The position numbers and the translations under genes are program-made. From Algoriphagus aestuariicola (GTDB taxonomy: Bacteria > Bacteroidota > Bacteroidia > Cytophagales > Cyclobacteriaceae), in the NCBI RefSeq assembly GCF_017254835.1, contig NZ_JAFKCW010000003.1:682001-746000 (forward strand): DNA of 64,000 nt, written 5' to 3'. The notes under the pieces are model-generated. The model did no database searches and was not told where the DNA came from. It saw nothing but the letters and a program-made list of their open reading frames with translations. Positions 16,288 through 25,096 of the stretch are shown here, piece after piece (position 1 is the stretch's first letter; each line of letters begins with the position of its first letter).

Positions 16288-16881
16288 ATGACCGATTTAA
16301 AGATGAAAACCAATCTCGAAAAAATGCTCGCCGGGGAGGTCTACGATACCCGCGACCCCGAACTTTTGATACTCTACCATCATGCCCGTAGGCTTACCCT
16401 AGAGTACAACAATTCAGACAGCACCGACAGGGAAAACCGGGACAGGATTTTGTCGGAATTGCTGGGCAGAAAGGGGGAAGGGGTTTGGGTAGAGTCGCCA
16501 TTTTACTGCGATTTCGGCAAAAACATAGAAATAGGCGAAAATACCTTTGTCAACGTCAACTGCATGTTTTTGGATGATAACCTGATCCGGATTGGTCGAA
16601 ACGGGCTCATCGCACCGTATGTGCAGATTTTCACCGCAACCCATCCTCTCAAAGCCTCCGAGCGAATCTACATGGATGGCGAGAGTACTCGCTACCACAC
16701 GGCCACCAAACCAGTGATCATCGGTGACAACGTTTGGATCGGCGGCAATGCTGTCATCTGCCCCGGCGTGACGATTGGCAACAACGTCACCATCGGAGCG
16801 GGCTCGGTAGTCACCAAGGATATCCCCAACGACGTGCTCGCTTTTGGCAATCCCTGCAAAGTCATTAAGTCTCTGGAATAG
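16288..16881 (+). CDS. Sugar O-acetyltransferase (maltose/galactoside acetyltransferase family, left-handed beta-helix)
   Basis: 197 residues. The N-terminal helical Mac domain (MLAGEVYDTRDPELL) is followed by hexapeptide repeats (IGENTF, IGDNVWIGGNAVICPGVTIGNNVTIGAGSVVTKDIP) that form a trimeric left-handed beta-helix. His119 in TATHPL is the family's catalytic base. The C-terminal DVLAFGNPCKVIK is a typical LacA/Maa ending. It transfers acetyl from acetyl-CoA to a sugar hydroxyl in the cytosol. Two Met codons, at 16288 and 16303, are close together; the A-rich sequence before 16288 suits Bacteroidota initiation. It is divergent from eboA and 80 nt upstream of the M28 peptidase gene. Confidence 0.9.
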   Translation: MTDLKMKTNLEKMLAGEVYDTRDPELLILYHHARRLTLEYNNSDSTDRENRDRILSELLGRKGEGVWVESPFYCDFGKNIEIGENTFVNVNCMFLDDNLIRIGRNGLIAPYVQIFTATHPLKASERIYMDGESTRYHTATKPVIIGDNVWIGGNAVICPGVTIGNNVTIGAGSVVTKDIPNDVLAFGNPCKVIKSLE

Positions 16882-16961
16882 GCATTTCCTCCAATACTCC
16901 ACCAGCGGTTGGATTTTATACCCACAGGCTATTTAATTTGCTTCCCAAACTATCACTAGCT

Positions 16962-18503
16962 ATGAAGAAAATCTACTTCTACGGCCTCGGATTGCTCCTG
17001 ATGCTGGCGGGTACCGCCCAAGCACAGGATCCAGTAATCGAAGCTATTATCAAAGAAGCCAACGAAAACTCCCAGTTGGAGAATCTGGCTCACGAACTGC
17101 TCGACGGCATCGGCCCGAGATTGGTTGGCTCCCCGCAAATGCAGAAGGCGCACGACTGGGCAGTGCAGCAATATGGTACCTGGGGCATCGAAGCCCACAA
17201 CGAAAAGTGGGGCGAGTGGAGAGGCTGGGAGAGAGGCATCACCCACATCGACATGGTCGCTCCTTGGACTCGCTCCCTTTCAGGAATGCAACTGGCTTGG
17301 AGTCCGGCCTCGCCAAAGGGCGGCGTGATAGGAGAAGTGGTTGTGTTGCCCGAGTTTGCCGACTCAGTCGCTTTCCAAAAATGGCTTCCTTCCGTCAAAG
17401 GCAAATATGTCATGATCTCGGCTCCCCAGCTCACCGGTCGCCCGGACTACAACTGGGAAAAATGGGCCACCGAGTCTTCTTTCGAAGCAATGAAAGAAGA
17501 ACGCTCCGAGATCGAAAAAGAATGGATGGAAAGAACCCAAAAAACAGGCAAAAACAGGAGCACATTGCCTATTGCTTTGGAAGAAGCGGGTGCGGCGGGG
17601 ATTATCACCTCCTACTGGTCTAGGGCCTTTGGCGCAAACAAAATTTTTTCCGCCTCCACCAAGAAAGTTCCTACCGTCGACTTGTCACTTGAAGATTACG
17701 GTATGCTTTTCCGACTGGCTGAAAGTGGCAAAAAGCCACAAATCCACCTGAACGCACAATCCAAGGAGACCGGCGTGCAGCCAACCCAAAACACCATCGC
17801 TCAGATCAAAGGCACCGAAAAGCCTGAGGAATACGTGATGCTATCCGCACACTTTGACTCTTGGGACGGCGGAACCGGCGCTACCGATAACGGGACCGGT
17901 ACGATCCTGATGATGGAAGTGATGCGAATTCTAAAGAAGGTGTATCCAAATCCAAAAAGAACCATCCTCGTGGGGCATTGGGGTTCTGAAGAGCAGGGGT
18001 TGAACGGCTCAAGAGCTTTCGTGGAAGACCATCCGGAAATGATGGAGAAAATCCAAGTGCTCTTCAACCAGGACAACGGAACTGGCCGCGTGGCGAACCT
18101 TTCCGGTCAGGGCTTTGTGGACAGCTACGAGTATCTTGGTCGCTGGATGAACAAAGTGCCTCGGGAAATCACCAAAGACATCGAAACTTCCTTCCCTGGC
18201 AATCCTGGAGGCGGAGGTTCTGACTACGCATCATTTGTAGCAGCTGGCGTCCCTGCATTCAACCTGAGCTCTCTCAGCTGGGACTACGGTACCCAAACTT
18301 GGCATACTAACATGGATACCTATGACAAGGTGGTATTTGAGGATGTGAAAAGTAATGCTATCCTAGCCGCAATCATGGTATACATGGCATGCGAGGAGGA
18401 AAACATGGTATCCCGTGAAGTGCGTGTGCCGCTTGACTTCCGCAGCGGCGAGCCGACCTCTTGGCCAACACCCCGCTCTCCAAACAGAAAAGGAGGGTTA
18501 TAA
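16962..18503 (+). CDS. Secreted M28 family metallopeptidase with PA-like insert
   Basis: 513 residues from MKKIYFYGLGLLLML, with a signal peptide likely cleaved near residue 21 (AQA-QD). An N-terminal HELLDGIGPRLVGSPQMQKAHDW start, a PA-like region (about 110-270, with EEAGAAGIITSYWSR) and a C-terminal M28 catalytic domain follow. Predicted di-zinc ligands are the His/Asp of SAHFDSWDGG, an Asp in GATDNGTG, the Glu pair in GSEEQGLNG, Asp in NQDNGTGR and a C-terminal His in WHTNMDT. It is a periplasmic or secreted amino- or carboxypeptidase. The frame opens at 16938, but 16962 starts the signal peptide. A short GCCTTTT/AAAAGGC hairpin follows the stop. Confidence 0.92.
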   Translation: MKKIYFYGLGLLLMLAGTAQAQDPVIEAIIKEANENSQLENLAHELLDGIGPRLVGSPQMQKAHDWAVQQYGTWGIEAHNEKWGEWRGWERGITHIDMVAPWTRSLSGMQLAWSPASPKGGVIGEVVVLPEFADSVAFQKWLPSVKGKYVMISAPQLTGRPDYNWEKWATESSFEAMKEERSEIEKEWMERTQKTGKNRSTLPIALEEAGAAGIITSYWSRAFGANKIFSASTKKVPTVDLSLEDYGMLFRLAESGKKPQIHLNAQSKETGVQPTQNTIAQIKGTEKPEEYVMLSAHFDSWDGGTGATDNGTGTILMMEVMRILKKVYPNPKRTILVGHWGSEEQGLNGSRAFVEDHPEMMEKIQVLFNQDNGTGRVANLSGQGFVDSYEYLGRWMNKVPREITKDIETSFPGNPGGGGSDYASFVAAGVPAFNLSSLSWDYGTQTWHTNMDTYDKVVFEDVKSNAILAAIMVYMACEEENMVSREVRVPLDFRSGEPTSWPTPRSPNRKGGL

Positions 18504-18534
18504 TTACCGCCTTTTTAAAACAAAAGGCTAGAAA

Positions 18535-18625
18535 GCTAAACTGATGTGTCCCCAAAAGTCAGACACTTATTTGGGGGCTAGTTCAAACTCTTTCTGGCCT
18601 TTTTCTTTTAAAGGTATTTTCATCT
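18535..18625. other. Possible insertion-sequence end remnant
   Basis: The 125 nt between two convergent genes contains CCCCAAA (18550-18556) and TTTGGGG (18570-18576) as an inverted repeat around the phrase GTCAGACACTTA, which resembles the termini of IS3/IS150-type elements from memory. On the minus strand ATG just inside 18625 opens an 18-codon frame ending ELAPK-stop, which could be a transposase tail. No transposase gene remains. Resemblance only. Confidence 0.25.
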
Positions 18626-18627
18626 AA

Positions 18628-19953
18628 TTACTCCAAATACCGCTTCGCCCATTCGATGAAATGTGGCCAATTTGGGCCGACCGTATGCCCTCCTTCATGT
18701 TGCCGAAATGCCAAATCCCCGTCCACCAATGTCTGGATCGGCGGAAACTCGGTGATGGCCAGTGGCTTTTTCCCGACGAGTTCGTAAACGGGCCCAGCCA
18801 AAACCGCCGCATCAAACATGCCCTTGCCATCTATCCATTGGCCTTCCACAGTCGGCGAGCCCACGGAGATAAACATCGGTCGGGGCGCGCAAAGCGCGAT
18901 CAGTTCATGCGCGTCCACCGGCAAATCGTCGTGGCTTAACGGCCCAGCATATTTGATAAAATTAGGTGTAAACCAGTGGTATTCTCCAGAAGATGCCAGA
19001 TTCTCCACCTGCTCTCCGAATTCGCGATGCAACAGCTTGGCTCCACCGGCACCCGAAGAGCCGATCAGACCCAAAGCAAATCTGGAATCGTAGGCCAGCG
19101 TGACTAGGGCTGCTTTGCCATATCTAGAAAGGCCCTCGATCGTTACCTTTTTTGCATTTACCTTGGGATCCTTTTCAAGCAAATCAAGAGCCCGACCTGC
19201 TCCCCAAGCCCAAGCTTTTAGCGTTCCCCAATCATCCAGTTTCCTTGGCTCTCCCTTGTTTACCAAACCTATGATTCCGGAGCGCAAACCCGCTCCGTTG
19301 TCCGCCTGGTAGCTGGTGGGTATGATCACGCCAAATCCCCAACCCTCCGCCAATACCTGTTCCTGCCAAGTCGGGCCGGAAGGGGCTGGTGGACGCTGCA
19401 TCCCTGCAGGCCAAATCCACCCAAACTCCATCACCAGAGGAACCGATTTATCCACATTTTTGGGTACTGCGTAGTCGAAGTCAATCGCAACGGAAATGTC
19501 CGGAAACACTGAGTTATCCACAATTCCTTTCATTTTTTTGTAGTTCGTCAAAATCCCCCCGATCAAAGAATCTTTTTCCCAAATCAGCTCCCATTTTACG
19601 GAGGGCAGGTTTTTAGGCGTTCTGCCGTACATTTCTCGATCAAAAAGCTCAAACAATTCAACTCGTCGCCTGCCCCAATCCTTTTTGTTTTTTACAGTTT
19701 TTCCATCTTCAAAAATCAGCGGGTCGGGCATGTTGACCAAATTCACTTTGCTCTCGTCGGAATTGGCGGCGTTGGGCGCCTGGGGATTGCCGGAGGGGCC
19801 GGCGCGGAGGGCATCGATGCCGAGCTTCTCCAACATAAGTTGGTGGTCTGCTTGGGTGAGGCGGTTCAGGCTATCTCGCTGAGCTTGATTGAGCTGGGCC
19901 TCGACATGCTGGGCAAGGAGAAAAAATAAGAGTATGGCGAAGTAAATTCTCAT
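18628..19953 (-). CDS. Carbohydrate esterase family 15 (glucuronoyl esterase-like), secreted
   Basis: 441 residues with a signal peptide (cleavage near VEA-Q, residue 19-20). The nucleophile motif EGLSRYGKAAL with Ser276 is the CE15 G-x-S-R-x-GK signature; it is followed by the family blocks SSGAGGAKLLHREFGEQVENL, HWFTPNFIKYAG, LPVDAHELIALCAPRPMFI and the C-terminal catalytic His423 in EGGHTVGPNWPHF. CE15 enzymes cleave ester links between 4-O-methyl-glucuronic acid on xylan and lignin alcohols. Two GH43 genes follow upstream in the same orientation (53- and 36-nt gaps), pointing to a hemicellulose side-chain system. It is likely periplasmic or extracellular. No SusC/SusD pair is present. Confidence 0.88.
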   Translation of the reverse strand: MRIYFAILLFFLLAQHVEAQLNQAQRDSLNRLTQADHQLMLEKLGIDALRAGPSGNPQAPNAANSDESKVNLVNMPDPLIFEDGKTVKNKKDWGRRRVELFELFDREMYGRTPKNLPSVKWELIWEKDSLIGGILTNYKKMKGIVDNSVFPDISVAIDFDYAVPKNVDKSVPLVMEFGWIWPAGMQRPPAPSGPTWQEQVLAEGWGFGVIIPTSYQADNGAGLRSGIIGLVNKGEPRKLDDWGTLKAWAWGAGRALDLLEKDPKVNAKKVTIEGLSRYGKAALVTLAYDSRFALGLIGSSGAGGAKLLHREFGEQVENLASSGEYHWFTPNFIKYAGPLSHDDLPVDAHELIALCAPRPMFISVGSPTVEGQWIDGKGMFDAAVLAGPVYELVGKKPLAITEFPPIQTLVDGDLAFRQHEGGHTVGPNWPHFIEWAKRYLE

Positions 19954-20006
19954 GATCCTTGGATTAAGTAATTAAAAGTTATCGAATTCCCGTAAAAAAT
20001 AATGCC

Positions 20007-21536
20007 TCAATAACTGATCTTGACCGACCTAAAGTGTGCGGTGGACTCGGGACTTCCCTTGGCCACCAAACCCAGTCGAAAACCCATGCCCCATGGCACC
20101 AGGTGCCGTACGTCCTGTTCGCTACCGATTAACTCCATTTTTCCATCAATCAGCGTTTTGGCCTGTAGGCGATAGCCATCTTTGATTTCCAGGATCAAAC
20201 CAATGGCTTCATCCTGAATTTCTTTACTGGAAATTTCCCTTCGCTTTCGATCAATACTTTCCCAGAGCACGAGGCGGTTTCCCTTCACCGAAACGCCAAT
20301 TCCCGCCACTGGGGCGCCAAAACCATTATTTGCGCCGCCAATCAGCGCCAAGCCTGCTTCGGCCTGTGGGTCGGGTATGACCGTCACTTCGTATCGATAG
20401 TCCAGGGACTTGGTGCCTTGGACAAGCAAGGTCCCCAGTTCCTCATTCTCTTCTGATGCTTGGAGGTACAGGCCCTTTTCGTCGGTGCTATAGTTGATCT
20501 TCTGTGTCACCCTCCACTGCCAAATCGGGTCCAAGCCTTTGGAGAAATCATCTTCAAAGTCCAGGGAACTCAGCTTACGGTCATAGGCTGCCTCATCGGG
20601 TAGGATAGGCCAAAGATCCTCGGTCCAGTGCATTTTTTCCAAGACTCCCTGTCGTCCTACAAACACACTTCCCTCCGTATTGTACGCGTGATAGAGCAGG
20701 AAAAACTCTCCGTCCTCTTCGATCACCGTGCCGTGTCCGGGACATTTCCAGCTTGCATTGTCTACTTGGATGGGGTTTTGGCCAAACTTTTCCCAAGGAC
20801 CGAGCAGCGCTTTGCTTCTCGCCACACCCGTGACGTAGTCGCAGTCAATTTCACAGCAACCTCGAGCGGAATAGGTCGCATAGAAGTAGCCGTTTTTGCG
20901 GAAAATGGCCACTCCTTCGACCAGTCCCCCTTCCCAAGGCTGATCGTTTTCAAAGAGCTTTGTCTTGTCACCGATGAGCTGGGTGCGGTCCTCATTGATC
21001 TCCTGTGCCCATATCGGCGTTTTCTGTCCACGCGAGTTGCCATCTTCTTTCCAGAGCAGGAAGAGCTTTCCGTGTTCATCCCTTGTCTCAAATGCATCGA
21101 TAGAGCCGAGCTCTTGGGCTACCAAAGGCCCATGGTCACGAAACTTCCCAATCGGCGAATCCGCACTCGCCACGGCTACACTCAGGCGATTGGTGTTTTT
21201 GTCCCGGGCTGTGTAGTAGGCGTAGAGCTTTCCTTGCTTCTCATCGTAGGATAGTTCGGGTGCCCAAAAGTTGTTTTTTGCCCAAGCTGGAGCTCCTTCG
21301 GGAAAAACATAATTCACTACCTCCCAGTTGATCATATCTTTCGACTGGAAAATGGGGAAGAGCGGTGCCCATTCGTTGGAGGTGGCGGAAGCGTAGTAAA
21401 ATTCGCCAACCTTGATCAACGTGGGATCGGGTCGGTCTCCCGCTAATACTGGATTTAGTAGGCCTGGCTGTTGAGCATACACCGACCTGAGAAAAAAGGA
21501 AAAACAAATAATCGCAGAGAGAAGAAATCGGGTCAT
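20007..21536 (-). CDS. Glycoside hydrolase family 43 with C-terminal beta-sandwich domain, secreted
   Basis: 509 residues. The signal peptide (LLSAIICFSFFLRSVYA-Q) ends near residue 21. GH43 landmarks: the catalytic base Asp37 in GDRPDPTLI, the pKa-modulating Asp in LGSIDAFE, and the general-acid Glu in GGLVEGVAIFRKNGYFY. The five-bladed propeller covers roughly residues 25-330. A second beta-rich domain (about 345-509, SLDFEDDFSKGLDPIWQW to AHFRSVKISY) resembles the C-terminal accessory sandwich of GH43 beta-xylosidases. Xylosidase or arabinofuranosidase is likely; exact specificity cannot be read. It is between the CE15 gene and a second GH43 and probably acts on the same arabinoxylan-type substrate. 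Confidence 0.9.
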   Translation of the reverse strand: MTRFLLSAIICFSFFLRSVYAQQPGLLNPVLAGDRPDPTLIKVGEFYYASATSNEWAPLFPIFQSKDMINWEVVNYVFPEGAPAWAKNNFWAPELSYDEKQGKLYAYYTARDKNTNRLSVAVASADSPIGKFRDHGPLVAQELGSIDAFETRDEHGKLFLLWKEDGNSRGQKTPIWAQEINEDRTQLIGDKTKLFENDQPWEGGLVEGVAIFRKNGYFYATYSARGCCEIDCDYVTGVARSKALLGPWEKFGQNPIQVDNASWKCPGHGTVIEEDGEFFLLYHAYNTEGSVFVGRQGVLEKMHWTEDLWPILPDEAAYDRKLSSLDFEDDFSKGLDPIWQWRVTQKINYSTDEKGLYLQASEENEELGTLLVQGTKSLDYRYEVTVIPDPQAEAGLALIGGANNGFGAPVAGIGVSVKGNRLVLWESIDRKRREISSKEIQDEAIGLILEIKDGYRLQAKTLIDGKMELIGSEQDVRHLVPWGMGFRLGLVAKGSPESTAHFRSVKISY

Positions 21537-21572
21537 TTTTTGGGTATTGTTTAGTATTCGATTTGATATAAA

Positions 21573-22619
21573 CTATCGTCCAAAAACCGGGGCGGCTGTG
21601 CTACCTGATCCCGGTACTTGATCGGCGACCGAGGGCCAACCCTCAGTCCAGATCAGCGGATCCAAAAAAAGTGCTCTCCGGTTGGTTCCGTTGGCGAGTT
21701 TGGGCTTGGAGAGGTATATGCCGTGATACATTAGCCAATCCTGACCCTGGTTGTCCGTGATAACTTCAGCATTGTGGCCCGGCCCCGCTACGCCGTGTTT
21801 GCCAGGACTTCCTTTCAAAACCAGAGATCCGGATTTTCCATCCAAAAGCTCGGCTCCCGATTTATCCACATAGGGTCCTGCCAGCTTTTCAGCCCTTCCT
21901 ACCAGGATGCGGTAGGTGGAGTTTGCGCCTTCGCAGCAGGTCCCAGCAGAGCCGAAGAGATAATAAAATCCGTTCCGCTTGTAGATATAAGCAGCTTCCA
22001 GGTGATTTCCTGCAATTTGGACTTTATCACCGACGGCCTTTTTCCCATCTGGAGAAAGCTCCGTCAAAAATAGCCCGTGAAAACTTCCCCAAGCCAAATA
22101 CTTTTTCCCACTTTCTTCCAAATAGAAGGGATCGATTGAGTTTTTCACCCCGATCTCCTCCGAAAAAAACACCGCTCCCTGATCCACAAAAGGACCCTCG
22201 GGCGAGGCTGATTTCGCCAGCCCGATTCCCGGATTAGGATCGCCCCAAGTCGAAAAGGAATAGTACATCCAAAATTCCTCCTCGACCTGCGTCACGTCCG
22301 GCGCCCAAATACCCCCCTTCGGCTTCCAATCCGGCTTCTTGTCAAAAGCGTCCCGCCGATACTCCCAATGAACCAAATCTTTGGATTTCAAAACAGAAAC
22401 CAGATGGTAGCCACCTTCCTCTCCCCAATTGTCCTCTGTGCCATAGGCGTAAAAGCTATCGTCCACACGGATCACGCTGGGATCTGCCAAGACCGGCTCA
22501 AAAACGGGATTCCGGTAAAAGGTCGTATCCGAGGAATTCGGGTCATCTGTTTGGGCAAAAGGCTCTCTTCCAAAAGAGAGGACAAAGATGCAATAGGCAA
22601 ACCAAGCAAAAAGGTGCAT
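21573..22619 (-). CDS. Glycoside hydrolase family 43 (arabinan/arabinosidase-like), secreted
   Basis: 348 residues, with signal MHLFAWFAYCIFVLSFG and cleavage near FAQ. The three GH43 acids are recognisable: Asp46 in EPVLADPSVI, an Asp in NSIDPFYLEESGKKYLAWGS, and the Glu in NHLEAAYIYKRNGFYYLFGS. A single five-bladed propeller fills the protein; it lacks the accessory domain of the neighbouring GH43. The pattern GIWAPDVTQVEEEFWMYYSFS and GPGHNAEVITDNQG suggests an arabinan endo-1,5-arabinosidase or exo-arabinosidase. First gene of the CE15/GH43 minus-strand run; the divergent gene is the serine hydrolase starting at 22742. Confidence 0.9.
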   Translation of the reverse strand: MHLFAWFAYCIFVLSFGREPFAQTDDPNSSDTTFYRNPVFEPVLADPSVIRVDDSFYAYGTEDNWGEEGGYHLVSVLKSKDLVHWEYRRDAFDKKPDWKPKGGIWAPDVTQVEEEFWMYYSFSTWGDPNPGIGLAKSASPEGPFVDQGAVFFSEEIGVKNSIDPFYLEESGKKYLAWGSFHGLFLTELSPDGKKAVGDKVQIAGNHLEAAYIYKRNGFYYLFGSAGTCCEGANSTYRILVGRAEKLAGPYVDKSGAELLDGKSGSLVLKGSPGKHGVAGPGHNAEVITDNQGQDWLMYHGIYLSKPKLANGTNRRALFLDPLIWTEGWPSVADQVPGSGSTAAPVFGR

Positions 22620-22682
22620 TTGAAAGGGTTTATGTCAAAAGTCGAGCGAAGCTTTCGCGGTAATTTAAAAAACCGAGGGGAC

Positions 22683-22717
22683 TTTTTCGGATTACCAATC
22701 CAACAATGGTATCTTTT
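22683..22717 (+). promoter_or_regulatory. Possible promoter of the class C-like serine hydrolase
   Basis: TTTTTC near 22683 is followed after about 20 nt by TATCTTTT (22710-22717), a 7/8 match to TAnnTTTG. Because it overlaps ATG 22706, it argues that translation begins at 22742. Confidence 0.35.
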
Positions 22718-22741
22718 ATTCGCAAACTCTCCCTTCATGCC

Positions 22742-23830
22742 ATGTACATCCACCGGCCTATACTACTGTTGATCTTTTTTCTCATTTCTGTTTCCCCAAC
22801 ATTTTCGCAGGAAAAAATCCTTCAGAATGCCCTGAGCCAAGCCGAGTCAAACGGATTTTCGGGGGTGGTTTTGGTAGCTGAGAACGGGGAAATCCTTCTG
22901 GAAAAAGCCATTGGCTACCGCTCTTTTGAAGAAAAGGTTCCGCTGCAAAACCGCGATATCTTCGAGCTTGCCTCCGTATCCAAGCAGTTCACCGCCATGT
23001 TGATAATGATCTGTAAGGAAAAAGGACTGCTGGACTTCGACGATCCGGTGGAAAAGTATCTCGAAATCCCCTACGCAGGCATCACTATCCGCCATCTGCT
23101 CACCCACACCAGCGGCCTGCCCGACTATCAGGACATCATGGACGAGCATTGGGACAAAAGCAAGGTCGCCGGTAATCCCGAAATCCTGGAATACCTCAAC
23201 CGTTATGCGCCACCAAAGCTATTTGAGCCCGGTGAAATGTACCAATACAGCAATACTGGCTACGTTTTATTGGGAAGCATCGTGGAAAAAGCAAGCGGCA
23301 AGGACTTCGTAGAACTAGCTAGAGCATGGATTTTCAGGCCGCTGAAAATGGAGTCGACCGATATCCGAAGCTTGGAGGAGAAAGTGTCCGTTGTCAACTT
23401 CGCCGCAGGACATCTCAAAGACAGTCTGGGGAATTATGTCAACGCAAACAAGTTCCATGACTCGGACTACACCGTCTGGCTGGGAAACCGAAAAGGCCCC
23501 GGCCGAGTCAGTAGCAATGCCGAAGACCTGCTGAAATGGGATCAGGCGCTCTATTCTCAAAAGTTGGTGAAAAAGGCTACGCTGGATGAGGCGATGGCGC
23601 CTTTTATCCTAAATGATAACCGGCGCAGCTACTATGGGTTTGGCTGGGAGATAGACCCCAAAAGCCCTTTCGGCAAGATGGTGCTTCATACCGGTGACAA
23701 TCCTGGGTACAAAACCATCATCGTGCGCTTCATCGAAGACAAAAAAACCGTTATCGTGCTGAACAACAACTACCATCCCGATCAGATGCGGATCGTCGAG
23801 GCGGCGACATTGGCATTGGGAAAGTGGTGA
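22742..23830 (+). CDS. Serine hydrolase, class C beta-lactamase/esterase family, secreted
   Basis: About 362 residues. The signal peptide (MYIHRPILLLIFFLISVSPTFS-Q) ends near residue 23. SVSK with Ser78/Lys81 is the SxxK motif, YSN in MYQYSNTGY is the second catalytic triad element, and HTG in VLHTGDNPG replaces KTG, the usual variant in penicillin-binding-protein-like esterases and D-aminopeptidases. LTHTSGLPDYQD is a strong family marker. It is unlikely to be a true beta-lactamase. An upstream ATG at 22706 exists but sits in a probable promoter. Convergent with the nicotinamide riboside kinase gene; the 84-nt gap has no clear terminator. Confidence 0.9.
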   Translation: MYIHRPILLLIFFLISVSPTFSQEKILQNALSQAESNGFSGVVLVAENGEILLEKAIGYRSFEEKVPLQNRDIFELASVSKQFTAMLIMICKEKGLLDFDDPVEKYLEIPYAGITIRHLLTHTSGLPDYQDIMDEHWDKSKVAGNPEILEYLNRYAPPKLFEPGEMYQYSNTGYVLLGSIVEKASGKDFVELARAWIFRPLKMESTDIRSLEEKVSVVNFAAGHLKDSLGNYVNANKFHDSDYTVWLGNRKGPGRVSSNAEDLLKWDQALYSQKLVKKATLDEAMAPFILNDNRRSYYGFGWEIDPKSPFGKMVLHTGDNPGYKTIIVRFIEDKKTVIVLNNNYHPDQMRIVEAATLALGKW

Positions 23831-23913
23831 GAAGTAGGGAAGCCCGAAAAGGAAAAGACACCGCACTTGACGAATACTAGCCGAAACAAAATAGCTCTTG
23901 CGGTAGGAGTGTG

Positions 23914-24435
23914 TCAAAGCGACTGAAGAACCGCTATGGCTTTTTCCCGTCGCGCATTGCGGTCGCCTGAAACGACTGCATAGAGAAAGCCGCTCACTTT
24001 TGCCAGATTCAGGTATTTTTCGAAGAAATACTGGCGCATCTCCAGCTCCGGATATTCCCTCATTGGGTCGGGTGTCCAGGGCAAATCGGTGTCCGTCAGC
24101 AAAATCAAATCATACTTCCGCTCCGCCATTTGATCCAAAACCCAAGGATCCGTCTTTCCAAACCTATGCTCCGACCAAATGTGGATCACCCTTAGATCGG
24201 TGTCGACAAAAAGAAATCTCTCGGCCTTTTCGGCAAGCAAATCCTCAGAGGCCACTTGTCCTCTTCCAATCTCCGAAAGATCCTCGTATCGGTAAGGCCG
24301 CTCGATTTTTTCCAGATATTCCCTGGCAAACTCCGGCACCCAAGGTTCACCAAAATGCTTGGCCAAGTCCTCTGCCAGTGTACTCTTGCCGGTCGATTCC
24401 GGCCCCAGGATAAGGATGCGTTTAGGATTGGACAT
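23914..24435 (-). CDS. NadR-like nicotinamide riboside kinase / P-loop ATPase
   Basis: 173 residues with a P-loop GPESTGKST at residues 11-19, the specific variant of NadR C-terminal kinase domains. EFAREYLEK matches the NadR segment that binds the ribosyl-nicotinamide substrate, and LLTDTDLPWTPDPMREYPE matches the lid region. There is no nucleotidyltransferase or HTH domain, so it is a stand-alone kinase phosphorylating imported nicotinamide riboside to NMN. The start overlaps the 3' end of pnuC by 14 nt, which makes transport and trapping of the vitamin a coupled unit. Confidence 0.85.
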   Translation of the reverse strand: MSNPKRILILGPESTGKSTLAEDLAKHFGEPWVPEFAREYLEKIERPYRYEDLSEIGRGQVASEDLLAEKAERFLFVDTDLRVIHIWSEHRFGKTDPWVLDQMAERKYDLILLTDTDLPWTPDPMREYPELEMRQYFFEKYLNLAKVSGFLYAVVSGDRNARREKAIAVLQSL

Positions 24436-25039
24436 GGGTTTTGGCAGATTTGATCCACGCGATCAGTCCGAGAGTGGCGAGGATGGTAAAAACAAGATAC
24501 TGGAAGGATGTGAGCAACAAGCCCTTGTAAAAATAAAGGGGTATCGCCACTAGGTCAGTCAGCAGCCAAAAGTACCAGTTTTCGACTTTCTTTTTGGCCA
24601 TCAGCCACATGCCCACAAAGGCTGAAGCTGTGGTGAAGGAATCCCAGTAGGGCACATCACTATCGGTGAAACGAGCCAAAACCTGGGAAAGCACGGCATA
24701 GGAAGCCACAAAGAGAAGCGCTGAATAGCCCCAACCCTTGCCGGATAGCCAGGTCACGGGAAGTTTGGCTTGATCTTCTTTGGGATGAGTCCAGACATAC
24801 CACCCGTAGATTGACATACCAAAATAGTAGGCATTGATGCCCATGTCGGCGTAGAGCTTATATTCAAAGCATATCCAAACGTAGATCGAAGTAGAAATCA
24901 AGCCTGTCGGATAGACCCAAATATGCTCGCGCATGGAGTAGAAAACCGAGGCAATCCCAAAAAAAGCGGCGATTCCCTCCAGCCAAGTCATATTGCGCAG
25001 CCCTTCGGCCAGTCCGTCCAGAAGAAATTGGAAATCCAT
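24422..25039 (-). CDS. pnuC: Nicotinamide riboside transporter PnuC
   Basis: 205 residues with seven or so hydrophobic segments. The family pattern is visible: GIASVFYSMREHIWVYPTGLISTSIYVWICFEYKLYADMGINAYYFGMSIYGWYVW (the WxxY/NxxY region) and GMWLMAKKKVENWYFWLLTDLVAIPLYFYKGL. PnuC proteins facilitate diffusion of nicotinamide riboside across the inner membrane; retention depends on phosphorylation by the kinase encoded immediately downstream. The related PnuT takes thiamine, but pairing with a NadR-type kinase favours riboside. No riboswitch-like structure is seen in the short leader. It starts at 25039, 87 nt from the lipoprotein gene's end. Confidence 0.92.
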   Translation of the reverse strand: MDFQFLLDGLAEGLRNMTWLEGIAAFFGIASVFYSMREHIWVYPTGLISTSIYVWICFEYKLYADMGINAYYFGMSIYGWYVWTHPKEDQAKLPVTWLSGKGWGYSALLFVASYAVLSQVLARFTDSDVPYWDSFTTASAFVGMWLMAKKKVENWYFWLLTDLVAIPLYFYKGLLLTSFQYLVFTILATLGLIAWIKSAKTHVQS

Positions 25040-25096
25040 GGCCCGAATTAGCGAAATTTTGGGTCAACTCAAGAAAGGTTCGTAATAAAGATCCGC

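Noticed and set aside
16414-16902. 162-codon minus-strand ORF
   Set aside because: Antisense shadow of the sugar O-acetyltransferase hexapeptide repeats.
20628-21254. 208-codon plus-strand ORF
   Set aside because: Antisense to the GH43 gene, whose catalytic motifs are intact; no domain of its own.
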